From Bryobacterales bacterium (GTDB taxonomy: Bacteria; Acidobacteriota; Terriglobia; Bryobacterales; UBA6623): a stretch of 38,989 bases of DNA. The stretch spans positions 1 through 38,989 of the forward strand of contig JAJDZN010000196.1 of the NCBI GenBank assembly GCA_022824585.1. Reading direction: 5' to 3'. The notes under the pieces were generated by a model. That model did no database searches, was not told where the DNA came from, and saw only the letters and a list, made by a program, of their open reading frames with translations. This document shows positions 15,055-22,521 of the stretch, piece after piece; the stretch's first letter is position 1, and the number at the start of each line of letters is the position of its first letter. The position numbers were made by a program, and so were the translations under genes.

Positions 15055-16617
15055 CTATTGCGCGTTTCGGTGCACGGGGTCGTCAAGCACCATCGGCTCG
15101 GGAAAGTCCGCCGCCTTTTTCCCACCGCGCCGGCGCAGCCGCTTGTTCTGCGAATTGCCCCTCGGCGCGTTGAGCGGAATCGCCATTCCGCCGAGCTCGG
15201 CCATCATTTCGTACAGGCTGGCCTCCATGTCTTTCGCTGTGTCGGCGTAGGCGGGATCATGCAAGAGATTCTTGGTCTCTCCGGGATCTGCCTGCAGGTC
15301 ATACAGTTCGTCCGTGTCCCACAGCCCGTAATAGGTGATGTACTTGAATCGGTCCCCCCGCAATGCGAACTGGGTCGGCGTTTGGGGGTAGTTCTTCTCC
15401 CAGTAGTACACATACAGGAAATAATCTCGCCAATCTACCTCCTTGCCCTGCCCCAGCGCGAGGAAACTCTGGCCGTCCATGTGCGGCGGCTTCTGTATCC
15501 CCATCGCCTCGAAGACGGTGGGAGCGATGTCGATGTTAGCCACGACCTGCTCGACAACCGTGCCACCTTCGAACAAGTCCGGGCAACGCATCAGCATCGG
15601 CACGCGGATCGATGTCTCGTAAGCCACGCGCTTGTCGATCAGGCCATGCTCCCCGAACATGAAACCGTTGTCGCCCATGTAGATCACCAGCGTCTCGTCA
15701 GCGACGCCCATCTCCTCGAGCTTGCCTATGACTCGCCCGATGCTGTCGTCGACGGCGCTGAGCGCCTCGTTGTAGCGCTTGTAGTAGCGCTCAATGTCGA
15801 GAGCGCTGTGATACGGGAAATCCACGCCGTGCCAGCTGTTCCGCTGATCTCGCAGCCAGCGCGGCTTGCCACGGTAGTTCTCGAACGTGTCCGCCTCGCT
15901 GGCTGGCCGCGTGAACGGAGCGTCATCCAGACTGCCCTCGTGGCGTTCGGACGGCGTGAAGTTCGCATGCACTGCCTTGTGTGACAAGTACAGGAAGAAC
16001 GGCTTCTCGGAGGGCCTCTGGCTTGAGAGCCAATCAATCGCGTAGTCGGTGAGCTCGTCGGTGATATAGCCCTTTTGCTTGACCCGCTCGCCATTGACGT
16101 TCAGCGTGTAGTCCGGGCTTGGCGGCAGGTAGTGCCCCTGCCCGCGAAAACTGACCCAGTGATCGAACCCCGGCCGCGGCGAATCGTTCGCCGCGCCCAT
16201 GTGCCACTTGCCAACGTACGCAGTGGCAAAGCCCGCCTGCTGCAGGTACTGCGGGAAAAACAGCGTTCCCTCCGGCACCGCGCGCTGATTGTCTATGACC
16301 CGGTGGCGGAACGTGTAGAGCCCCGTCAGGATCGAGGCCCGGCTGGGCGAGCAGAGGGAGGTCCCGACGAATGCGTTCTTGAGATGCACGCCGTCCTTGG
16401 CCATCGCATCCATGTGTGGCGTGCGTGCGAACTGGTGGTCCAAGAAGGACATCGCGTCATAGCGATGGTCATCGGACAAGATGAACACGACATTCCGGGG
16501 CTCGGCACCCTCGGCCCTCTCGGCCACCACGGAATCGGGCACCGGCGTGACAGCAGCGGCGGCCTGCGCTGCCAAGGCCAGGACGAGGCATGGAATACGA
16601 ATCGGCATGAGCACCAT
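15055..16617 (-). CDS. Secreted sulfatase (family S1), Cys-type
   Basis: About 520 residues. From ATG 16617 (or ATG 16608) the N-terminus has a signal peptide (PIRIPCLVLALAAQAAAA). The sulfatase core follows: NVVFILSDDHRYDAMSF with metal-binding Asp pair, SLCSPSRASILTGLYTFRHR with the formylglycine Cys, GKWHMG and MGDNGFMFGEHGL. A C-terminal subdomain with RGDRFKYITYYGLWDTDELYDL is typical of heparan- or polysaccharide-type sulfatases, which end in a Lys/Arg-rich tail here (NKRLRRRGGKK). The frame stays open to 16893 but that extension would overlap the next gene and lacks a signal peptide. It diverges from the lipoprotein-sorting-like gene over about 109 bases. Confidence 0.93.
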   Translation of the reverse strand: MVLMPIRIPCLVLALAAQAAAAVTPVPDSVVAERAEGAEPRNVVFILSDDHRYDAMSFLDHQFARTPHMDAMAKDGVHLKNAFVGTSLCSPSRASILTGLYTFRHRVIDNQRAVPEGTLFFPQYLQQAGFATAYVGKWHMGAANDSPRPGFDHWVSFRGQGHYLPPSPDYTLNVNGERVKQKGYITDELTDYAIDWLSSQRPSEKPFFLYLSHKAVHANFTPSERHEGSLDDAPFTRPASEADTFENYRGKPRWLRDQRNSWHGVDFPYHSALDIERYYKRYNEALSAVDDSIGRVIGKLEEMGVADETLVIYMGDNGFMFGEHGLIDKRVAYETSIRVPMLMRCPDLFEGGTVVEQVVANIDIAPTVFEAMGIQKPPHMDGQSFLALGQGKEVDWRDYFLYVYYWEKNYPQTPTQFALRGDRFKYITYYGLWDTDELYDLQADPGETKNLLHDPAYADTAKDMEASLYEMMAELGGMAIPLNAPRGNSQNKRLRRRGGKKAADFPEPMVLDDPVHRNAQ

Positions 16618-16726
16618 CGTATCAACGCGACAACTGGCCGAGCGGAGACGCTGAGGCGGGAGTACGACGAGAATACACTCGCGCAACGCCCCTTCGCTCA
16701 CATGCGTCTGTACAATTGAAACAACC

Positions 16727-17524
16727 ATGCGACCAGTGACTCTCGGCTCCCTTGCCGTCTTAGTGGGATGCGCGGTCTGCGCACTCGTGCCAGCCTCGGC
16801 CGCCGAAACCGACGCCGGGCTTCCGGTCCAGAAGATAATCGACAGCTTTATCGACAAGGAGACCGAGTTCGCCAAGGCCCGCGAATCGTACACCTACCGC
16901 CAATCGGTAAAGATCCTTGAGTACGCCAGCTCCGGCAGCGTTCGAGGCCGCTGGGAGATGGTCCAGGACATTCTGTTCGGCGGGGAGGGCAAGCGCATCG
17001 AGCGGGTCGTCTACGCGCCCCCGTCATCGCTGAAGAACCTGCTTCTCACCCCGAGCGACATGGAGGATCTGCGCAGCGTCCAGCCGTTCGTGATGACGCG
17101 CGCGAATTCCCACGAGTACCGCATCGACTACCTCGGCGAGCAACTCGTCGACGAGATCGACACGTATATGTTCTCGGTCAAGCCGAAGAAGCTGATCAAG
17201 GGCAAGCGCTACTTCGAGGGCCAGATCTGGGTCGACCAACTCGGTCTCCAGATCGTCAAGACCTACGGCAAGGGCGTCGGGGTCTTGGGCAAGAACAAGG
17301 ACGAGCAGTTCCCGCGCTTCGAGACCTATCGGGACCAGGTTGACGGAAACTACTGGTTCCCGGTCTACACGCGAGCGGACGACACGCTCCAATTCCGCTC
17401 CGGCCCGCAGAAGATCCGCATGATCATCAAGTACGAAAACTACAAGAAGTTCGAGGGAACCTCGGTGATCACGTTCGGCGATGTGCTGGAAGGGAACGAG
17501 GAGAGCGAAGCCAATCAGCCCTAG
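16727..17524 (+). CDS. Outer-membrane lipoprotein-sorting-like (LolA/LolB-fold) protein
   Basis: 265 residues with a signal peptide (LAVLVGCAVCALVPASAAE). The mature region (KARESYTYRQSVKI, KRIERVVYAPPSSLKNL, TPSDMEDLRSVQPFV, EIDTYMFSVKPKKL, RYFEGQIWVDQL, YWFPVYTRADDTL) closely resembles a secreted protein I remember as frequent in Acidobacteriota and related to the LolA fold, an open barrel that carries lipids or lipoproteins in the periplasm. The exact function is unknown. The ATG at 16727 follows an A-rich leader. The gene is followed by a gluzincin-like gene 76 bases downstream, then by a thioredoxin-like gene, suggesting a periplasmic set. Confidence 0.8.
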   Translation: MRPVTLGSLAVLVGCAVCALVPASAAETDAGLPVQKIIDSFIDKETEFAKARESYTYRQSVKILEYASSGSVRGRWEMVQDILFGGEGKRIERVVYAPPSSLKNLLLTPSDMEDLRSVQPFVMTRANSHEYRIDYLGEQLVDEIDTYMFSVKPKKLIKGKRYFEGQIWVDQLGLQIVKTYGKGVGVLGKNKDEQFPRFETYRDQVDGNYWFPVYTRADDTLQFRSGPQKIRMIIKYENYKKFEGTSVITFGDVLEGNEESEANQP

Positions 17525-17600
17525 GTCCGGGAAATCGGCGCTGCTCGGAGTCGGGGCCGATCCAAGGCCTGGGCTCTCCGCCGGCTAGTTCGCACACCGC

Positions 17601-18878
17601 ATGGATCCCTCACTCGGCCAGCCCAGCTCACACGGCCGGACCAAGCGCGTAGCGATTGGTTGGATCGCGGCTACCCTGCTCCTAGCTGGCGCGGCCGTTC
17701 CGGCGCGGGCAGCCGAGGACCATCCTCACCCGGCTTCGGAGGTCTTCGAGCGGATCGACTCGATGCTCGAGGAGCTCAAGGACATCATGGGCCTCGGCCC
17801 GCGGCGACCTATCGAGCGCAAGACCATCTCGAAGGCAAGCTTCCGCAAGCTGTACGAGACGCGCATGAAGCAGAGCCAGAAACCGCGGGAGCTTGAGCGA
17901 GAGCTGCTGTTTCTGCGGTTGTTCGGCCTCGTTCCCGACGACTTCGACTACGAAAAGACCGTTCTAGACCTGCTCAGCGAGCAGGCTTGGGCGCTGTACG
18001 ACTTCAAGCAGCGCGAGTTGTACCTCGCCGACTGGGCTCCCGCCGAAGCCTTGGAATACGCGCTGCTGCACGAGCTCGTCCACGCGATCGACGATCACCA
18101 TTTCAATCTGCTCAAGTATGTCGAAGGCGCGAGCGAGTCCGAGGGCGAGCTAGCCCGCCTGGCCGCGATGGAGGGCCAAGCCTCGTGGGTGATGACGGAG
18201 TGGGCCATGCGCCAGTCCGACAAGACACTGGAGGGCAATCGTCTCCTGGCCGTCGCGACCGCGAGCGCGACACGGTTCGAGGCGCAGCAATTCCCGGTCT
18301 ATGACAGCACTCCGCTGTATTTCCGAGAGGTGCTGATCTTTCCTTACACGGATGGCCTGCTGTTCCAAGACGAATTGATCCGACGACTGGGCAGCGACGG
18401 GTTCAAGCAAGTGTTCGAGCAACCGCCGGAGACCACTCAGCAGATCTTGCAGCCGAGCCTGTATCTCAGCGGCGTGGCGCCAGAAGCGCCTCCGCTGCCA
18501 GAGCACCGGCTTCCCAAGGGCTTCAAGCGCGTCTACGACGGCACCTTCGGCCAGCTCGACCACCGCATCCTGCTCGAGCACCACCTGGGCGACCAGGATC
18601 GGGGAGAGCTGCTTGACCGCTGGCAGGGCGCGCGCTTTGAAATCCACGAGAAGCGCCGCACCGGCGAGTCGCTCCTGCGCTACGCTGTGCGATGGCAGGA
18701 CAATGACGCGGCGAGGGAGTATTATCATTTGTACCGACAGATCTGCGAGAGGAAGCGGCCTGGACTAGCCCTCGTAGACCGCGGGAGCGATCGCTGCGAA
18801 GGCAGCACGGCCGCGGGCCGAGTCGTGCTGGAAATCGACGGAAACGTCGTGCGAAGCGTCGAGGGGCTGCCGCTGTGA
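17601..18878 (+). CDS. Secreted zincin-like metallopeptidase (HEXXH), uncharacterised family
   Basis: 425 residues. A signal peptide (IGWIAATLLLAGAAVPARAAE) is followed by an acidic-basic helical region, then the zinc motif HELVH at residues 157-161 in LLHELVHAIDDHHFNLLKY. E191 in AAMEGQASWVMTE, 30 residues further, is a good third zinc ligand, so it looks like a gluzincin. Similar secreted proteins with HEL(T/V)HA motifs occur in Acidobacteriota with no known substrate. The C-terminal half (FDHRILLEHHLGDQDRG-like region near 305-330, then a mixed alpha/beta part) is unrecognised. Its stop at 18878 is 17 bases before the start of the thioredoxin-like gene, whose ribosome site lies in the gap, so the two are probably one operon. 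Confidence 0.8.
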   Translation: MDPSLGQPSSHGRTKRVAIGWIAATLLLAGAAVPARAAEDHPHPASEVFERIDSMLEELKDIMGLGPRRPIERKTISKASFRKLYETRMKQSQKPRELERELLFLRLFGLVPDDFDYEKTVLDLLSEQAWALYDFKQRELYLADWAPAEALEYALLHELVHAIDDHHFNLLKYVEGASESEGELARLAAMEGQASWVMTEWAMRQSDKTLEGNRLLAVATASATRFEAQQFPVYDSTPLYFREVLIFPYTDGLLFQDELIRRLGSDGFKQVFEQPPETTQQILQPSLYLSGVAPEAPPLPEHRLPKGFKRVYDGTFGQLDHRILLEHHLGDQDRGELLDRWQGARFEIHEKRRTGESLLRYAVRWQDNDAAREYYHLYRQICERKRPGLALVDRGSDRCEGSTAAGRVVLEIDGNVVRSVEGLPL

Positions 18879-18895
18879 TCGTTAAGGAGAATCGG

Positions 18896-19405
18896 ATGGT
18901 GGCGCGCGCACTGACCGTCGTTGCGGTAGGACTTGGGCTGGCGGCCCTCGCCTGGGCGGACCCGCGGCCGGTGAGTCCGTTCGAGGTCACGGCCTTCGAC
19001 GGGCGCCAAGTCTCGTTGGACGACCTCAAGGGCCGACCGTTCGTGCTCATGTTTCTCTCCACCGATTGCCCGCACTGCCAAGAGGTTACGCAACGCATCG
19101 GACCGGTCTACCGCCAACTGCAATCGGGAGGACTGCAAATCGTAGGACTGAGCCTGAATCGGATCGACAACGCCGGGCTGCGCGACTATGCCGCCAGGTT
19201 CGGGGCGAGCTACCCGCTCGCGCTCTCTTCGCGCGAGGAGTTCTCGCGCATCACCAAGATCTCGGTGATGCGGCCGATCTACTACCCTTACGTGCTGTTC
19301 GTCGATAGCAACGGCGTGATCCAAGAGGAGCATCAGGGCTCCGAGGAAGCCTGGTTCGCAAACGTCGAATCGAACTTCCGAGCTGCCGTCGCTCGGCTTC
19401 GCTGA
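18896..19405 (+). CDS. Secreted thioredoxin-fold (TlpA/AhpC-TSA-like) protein with CPHC
   Basis: 169 residues. A signal peptide (ARALTVVAVGLGLAALAWA) leads into a thioredoxin-like domain: FEVTAFDGRQVSLDDLKGRPFVLMFLSTDCPHCQE, with active site C58-P-H-C61, and the cis-Pro region YYPYVLFVDSNGVIQ. CPHC is the DsbA-type pair, while the fold resembles TlpA/ResA reductases; whether it oxidises or reduces is open. ATG 18896 is fixed by AAGGAG at 18884-18889 (6-base spacing); the frame could also open at GTG 18875, which overlaps the preceding stop. It may serve cysteines in the envelope proteins encoded just upstream. Confidence 0.88.
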   Translation: MVARALTVVAVGLGLAALAWADPRPVSPFEVTAFDGRQVSLDDLKGRPFVLMFLSTDCPHCQEVTQRIGPVYRQLQSGGLQIVGLSLNRIDNAGLRDYAARFGASYPLALSSREEFSRITKISVMRPIYYPYVLFVDSNGVIQEEHQGSEEAWFANVESNFRAAVARLR

Positions 19406-19440
19406 TTCGGCAGGGCGCTCTCGAGCGCTTCCCGAAGATT

Positions 19441-19456
19441 CCCGCCCAATGGCGGG
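19441..19456. terminator. Possible bidirectional terminator between convergent genes
   Basis: CCCGCC (19441-19446) and GGCGGG (19451-19456) form a 6-base-pair stem with a 4-base loop in the 60 bases between two convergent stop codons. There is no T-tract on either side, so the call rests on position and stem only. Confidence 0.35.
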
Positions 19457-19465
19457 CACGCGCTG

Positions 19466-20101
19466 CTACGTGCGGTTGCCCGCGTCGGACACGTCGCCGC
19501 GAATCACAGGAACCTGCTCTTCCCCCGTCGCACGCTTCTCCCCGTTGCCGGTCCGTTGCCAGAAGGCGCGGAAATAGTCGACCATCGACCACACGGTGAG
19601 CAGCAGGGCGAGCCACAGCACGACATAGCCGATTTGCTCCACGACGGCCGAGTGCGGCGCCAGCAGCAGCAGGGAGACCGCCGCCACCTGAGACACCATC
19701 TTGGCCTTGCCAAACTCGCTGGCCACGATCACGACTCCCTCCGACAGGGCCACGTTGCGCAGTACCGAGACCGCGAACTCGCGGCTGACCATCAACACCA
19801 CCATCCAAGCGGCCACGCGGTCCAGTTCGACCAGGGAAATCAGGGCGGCGGACACAAGCACCTTGTCGGCGATGGGGTCGAGGAGCTTGCCAAACGTGGT
19901 GACCTGGCGCCGGCGCCGGGCGAGGTAGCCGTCCAGCAGGTCCGTCAGCGCCGCCGCAAGGAAGATGGCCAGCGCGATGGCCTCCCGGGTGAAGACCACC
20001 CAGCCGGTATCGAGCTCGACGGCACTCTTGCGCAGCAAGACCGCCACGAGCAGCGGCACGAGGAAGATCCTCGATAGCGTCAATAGGTTCGGCAGATTCA
20101 T
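19466..20101 (-). CDS. pgsA: CDP-diacylglycerol-glycerol-3-phosphate 3-phosphatidyltransferase
   Basis: 211 residues. It makes phosphatidylglycerol-phosphate from CDP-diacylglycerol in the inner membrane. The CDP-alcohol phosphotransferase signature DG-x2-AR-x8-G-x3-D-x3-D is complete, in LTDLLDGYLARRRRQ followed by TFGKLLDPIADK. The N-terminus MNLPNLLTLSRIFLVPLLV is typical, so ATG 20101 is preferred over GTG 20122. Several membrane helices follow, and the C-terminus adds an unusual polar tail of about 35 residues (QRTGNGEKRATGEEQ onward) not needed for activity. The gene is divergent from rph. Confidence 0.95.
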   Translation of the reverse strand: MNLPNLLTLSRIFLVPLLVAVLLRKSAVELDTGWVVFTREAIALAIFLAAALTDLLDGYLARRRRQVTTFGKLLDPIADKVLVSAALISLVELDRVAAWMVVLMVSREFAVSVLRNVALSEGVVIVASEFGKAKMVSQVAAVSLLLLAPHSAVVEQIGYVVLWLALLLTVWSMVDYFRAFWQRTGNGEKRATGEEQVPVIRGDVSDAGNRT

Positions 20102-20106
20102 AGAGG

Positions 20107-20120
20107 GACGGGCGCCCGTC
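20107..20120. repeat. Perfect 14-base palindrome next to pgsA start
   Basis: GACGGGC followed by GCCCGTC is a perfect palindrome 5 bases upstream of the pgsA ATG in the divergent pgsA/rph region. A second, CGCTAGCG, is at 20131-20138. They could be repressor sites or mRNA hairpins; no known operator is recognised. Confidence 0.4.
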
Positions 20121-20238
20121 ACATGCGAATCGCTAGCGTTAGCGTACTATACCGGGCGCTACATCGTTCCAACGCAGACTGGATGCACCAGATCTGGGCA
20201 GATTGCAGCGCCGCGCAGTTGGGAGAGAATGAGAATTC

Positions 20239-20955
20239 ATGCGAATCGATGGCAGGAGGCCGGAACAGCCCAGACAAACGCGCATCCAGCCGGGCATCCT
20301 GGCAACCGCCGAAGGCTCGGCTCTGATCGAAGCGGGCAACACCAAGGTCATCTGCTCGGCGACGGTCGAGAATAGGGTGCCGGCCTTCCTGCGGGGCGCG
20401 GGACGCGGCTGGGTGACGGCGGAATACGGCATGCTGCCAAGATCGACCTCAACTCGGACTCCGCGCCAAGGAGCGCAGGGCCGTCCGTCGGGCCGCACGT
20501 TCGAGATCCAACGGCTGATCGGGCGCTCGCTGCGAACAGCGGTGGACATGGAAAAGCTGGGCGAGCGCACCATCACCGTCGACTGCGATGTGATGCAGGC
20601 TGATGGCGGCACGCGCACGGCGGCAATCACGGGCGGCTGGGTGGCCATGGCCTTCGCCATCAAAGAACTCCTGAAGTTCAACGTCATCGCCGCTTCCCCC
20701 TTGCGGCACTACGTAGCCGCAATCAGCGTCGGCATCGTGGACGGCGCGCCCATGCTGGACCTGTGCTACGAAGAGGACTCCCGAGCAGACGTGGACATGA
20801 ACGTGGTGATGACCTCCGACGGAGAATTCGTCGAACTGCAGGCCAGCGCCGAGGGCAGCACGTTCGACAGGGAACAGTTCGACGCGCAGTTGCGCCTGGC
20901 CGAGCAAGGCATCGAAGGCCTCGTCGCAGCCCAGCGCGACCTCATCGCCCTATAG
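20239..20955 (+). CDS. rph: Ribonuclease PH
   Basis: 238 residues, normal length. RNase PH trims tRNA 3' ends phosphorolytically. Landmarks are MRIDGRRPEQPRQTRIQPG, GSALIEAGNTKVICSATVE, GWVTAEYGMLPRST, RTFEIQRLIGRSLRTAVD, TVDCDVMQADGGTRTAAITG and DLCYEEDSRADVDMNVVMT, the complete core of the family including the phosphate-site Arg. A purine-rich leader (GGGAGAG) precedes ATG 20239. Its stop is 3 bases before rdgB, and the pair is a common bacterial neighbourhood. Confidence 0.97.
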   Translation: MRIDGRRPEQPRQTRIQPGILATAEGSALIEAGNTKVICSATVENRVPAFLRGAGRGWVTAEYGMLPRSTSTRTPRQGAQGRPSGRTFEIQRLIGRSLRTAVDMEKLGERTITVDCDVMQADGGTRTAAITGGWVAMAFAIKELLKFNVIAASPLRHYVAAISVGIVDGAPMLDLCYEEDSRADVDMNVVMTSDGEFVELQASAEGSTFDREQFDAQLRLAEQGIEGLVAAQRDLIAL

Positions 20956-20958
20956 CCC

Positions 20959-21540
20959 ATGCTCGAACTGGTCTGCGCCACGTCGAACCCCGGCAAGCTG
21001 AGGGAGTTTCGTCTCGCCTCTGGCGCGGACATCTCGATCGCGGGCAGCCCCGCCGTCCACTGTCCAGAGACTGGTGCGACGTTCGAGGCGAACGCGCTCC
21101 AGAAGGCGCTGTGCTACCACCGAGCAAATCCGGCCGCATGGCTCTTCGCCGACGATTCGGGATTGGAGGTCGACGTTCTGGAGGGGGCTCCTGGGATCCA
21201 CTCCGCGCGCTTCGCCGGCCCGGAGGCCAGCGACAGAGAAAACAACATGCTTCTGCTGCGCAGCCTGGCCCGCGTTCCGCCCGAGGGGCGCACGGCCAGA
21301 TTTGTCTGCACGATCGCCTTGCTGCATGACGGCAGGCTCGCCGAAACGTTCCGAGGAACGGCCGAGGGGCGAATTCTCCGGCGACATTCCGGCAGCCGGG
21401 GCTTCGGCTATGACCCCCTGTTCTACTATCCGCCGCTGCGCGCGAGCTTCGGGCTGATCCCCGACCACGCGAAGTGGCAGCACAGCCACCGGGGGCGCGC
21501 CTTCCGCGCCATGCTCGCATGGCTACGGGACAACCAGTGA
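20959..21540 (+). CDS. rdgB: XTP/dITP diphosphatase (RdgB/HAM1 family)
   Basis: 193 residues. It removes non-canonical purine triphosphates (ITP, XTP) so they are not built into nucleic acid. Motifs: LVCATSNPGKLREF at the N-terminus, GATFEANALQKAL, LFADDSGLEVDVL, PGIHSARFAG, GRILRRHSGSRGFGYDPLFYYP and SHRGRAFRAML. Everything expected is present. It begins 3 bases after rph, so is co-transcribed, and its TGA (21538-21540) overlaps the GTG start of the ROK gene. Confidence 0.96.
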   Translation: MLELVCATSNPGKLREFRLASGADISIAGSPAVHCPETGATFEANALQKALCYHRANPAAWLFADDSGLEVDVLEGAPGIHSARFAGPEASDRENNMLLLRSLARVPPEGRTARFVCTIALLHDGRLAETFRGTAEGRILRRHSGSRGFGYDPLFYYPPLRASFGLIPDHAKWQHSHRGRAFRAMLAWLRDNQ

Positions 21541-22511
21541 GCGGCGACGCGGCATTCCTAGCCTTCGAGACCGGGGGCACCAAGCTTGTCGCCGGGCTCG
21601 CTGGCAGCGATGGCAACCTCCGCACGACCACATCCATCCGGCGGGACCCGTCCGACCGGGCGGCGCACAGCTTCGCGCGTATCCTGGCCGCCGCCGATCA
21701 GATGCTTTCCGAGTCGCCGCAAGCGACTGGGCTGCGCGCGATTGGCTTCGGATTCGGCGGCACGGTGCGCCGGTCCGCCAACAGCCCGCATGTGTGCCTC
21801 CACGAGGACGGCTGGGAAGAAGTCAACGTGGCCGCCGAGTTGGAAGGCCGCTTCCAAGCCCCCGCGGTCGTCGAAAACGACTGCAAGCTCGCCGCCCTGG
21901 CCGAGGCGCACCTTGGCGCCGGTGTCGGGGCTCGCTCGGTGTTCTACGTCACCCTGGGCACGGGCGTCGGCGGCGGCTACGTCCTCGAGGGCAGGATCCA
22001 ACCCTTCGGTGACCTTGGAGAAGCCGAAATCGGCCATATCGTCGTCGATGAGCACGGCCCCGAATGCTGCTGCGGAAATAAGGGCTGCGTCGAGGCGCAC
22101 TGCTCCGGGCCGGGCCTGGCCAAGCTGGCCGCCGCTCTGGCGCGGTCCTCGTACCGGTCGTGGAAATCTTCTGCCCTGTTCAGCGACACCGGGCCGACAG
22201 GCCTCAGTAGCGTTCAAGTCATTGAAGCCTGGGAGTGTGGTGACGATTTCGCCGCGGAAGTGATGCGTGTCTCGGCCAACCGGCTGGCGAGAGCGCTCGG
22301 CGCGACGATCAACCTCCTGGTCCCTGAGAAAGTCGTGATCGGAGGAGGCTTGGGCACGGCAACGCCACGCCTGCTCGAACTGATCCGAGACCAGACGCAC
22401 GGCTACGTGGTGCCCTATTTCCGCGACAGCTACGAGATTCTACCCTCCCGCCTTCGGGAAAGCGTCGTGACGCAGGGCGCCGCCATCCTGGCGCGCCAGA
22501 CGGTTGAGTGA
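21537..22511 (+). CDS. ROK-family sugar kinase (fructokinase-like)
   Basis: 324 residues. ROK kinases phosphorylate hexoses at C6 or C4 in the cytoplasm. The phosphate motif AFETGGTKLVAGL, as in ROK fructokinases, is at the N-terminus, with VENDCKLAALAEAHLG, YVTLGTGVGGGYVLEG, GEAEIGHIVVDEHG and the zinc site CCCGNKGCVEAHCSG. GTG 21537 forms a GTGA overlap with the rdgB stop; ATG 21519 is an alternative. No helix-turn-helix is present, so it is a kinase and not a ROK repressor. It ends 10 bases from the convergent dehydrogenase. The substrate is not decided by sequence; fructose or a related hexose is likely. Confidence 0.92.
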   Translation: MSGDAAFLAFETGGTKLVAGLAGSDGNLRTTTSIRRDPSDRAAHSFARILAAADQMLSESPQATGLRAIGFGFGGTVRRSANSPHVCLHEDGWEEVNVAAELEGRFQAPAVVENDCKLAALAEAHLGAGVGARSVFYVTLGTGVGGGYVLEGRIQPFGDLGEAEIGHIVVDEHGPECCCGNKGCVEAHCSGPGLAKLAAALARSSYRSWKSSALFSDTGPTGLSSVQVIEAWECGDDFAAEVMRVSANRLARALGATINLLVPEKVVIGGGLGTATPRLLELIRDQTHGYVVPYFRDSYEILPSRLRESVVTQGAAILARQTVE

Positions 22512-22521
22512 AGGCCCTCGG

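Noticed and set aside
16618-16893. N-terminal extension of the second sulfatase
   Set aside because: It overlaps the divergent lipoprotein-sorting-like gene and hides the signal peptide that begins at 16617.
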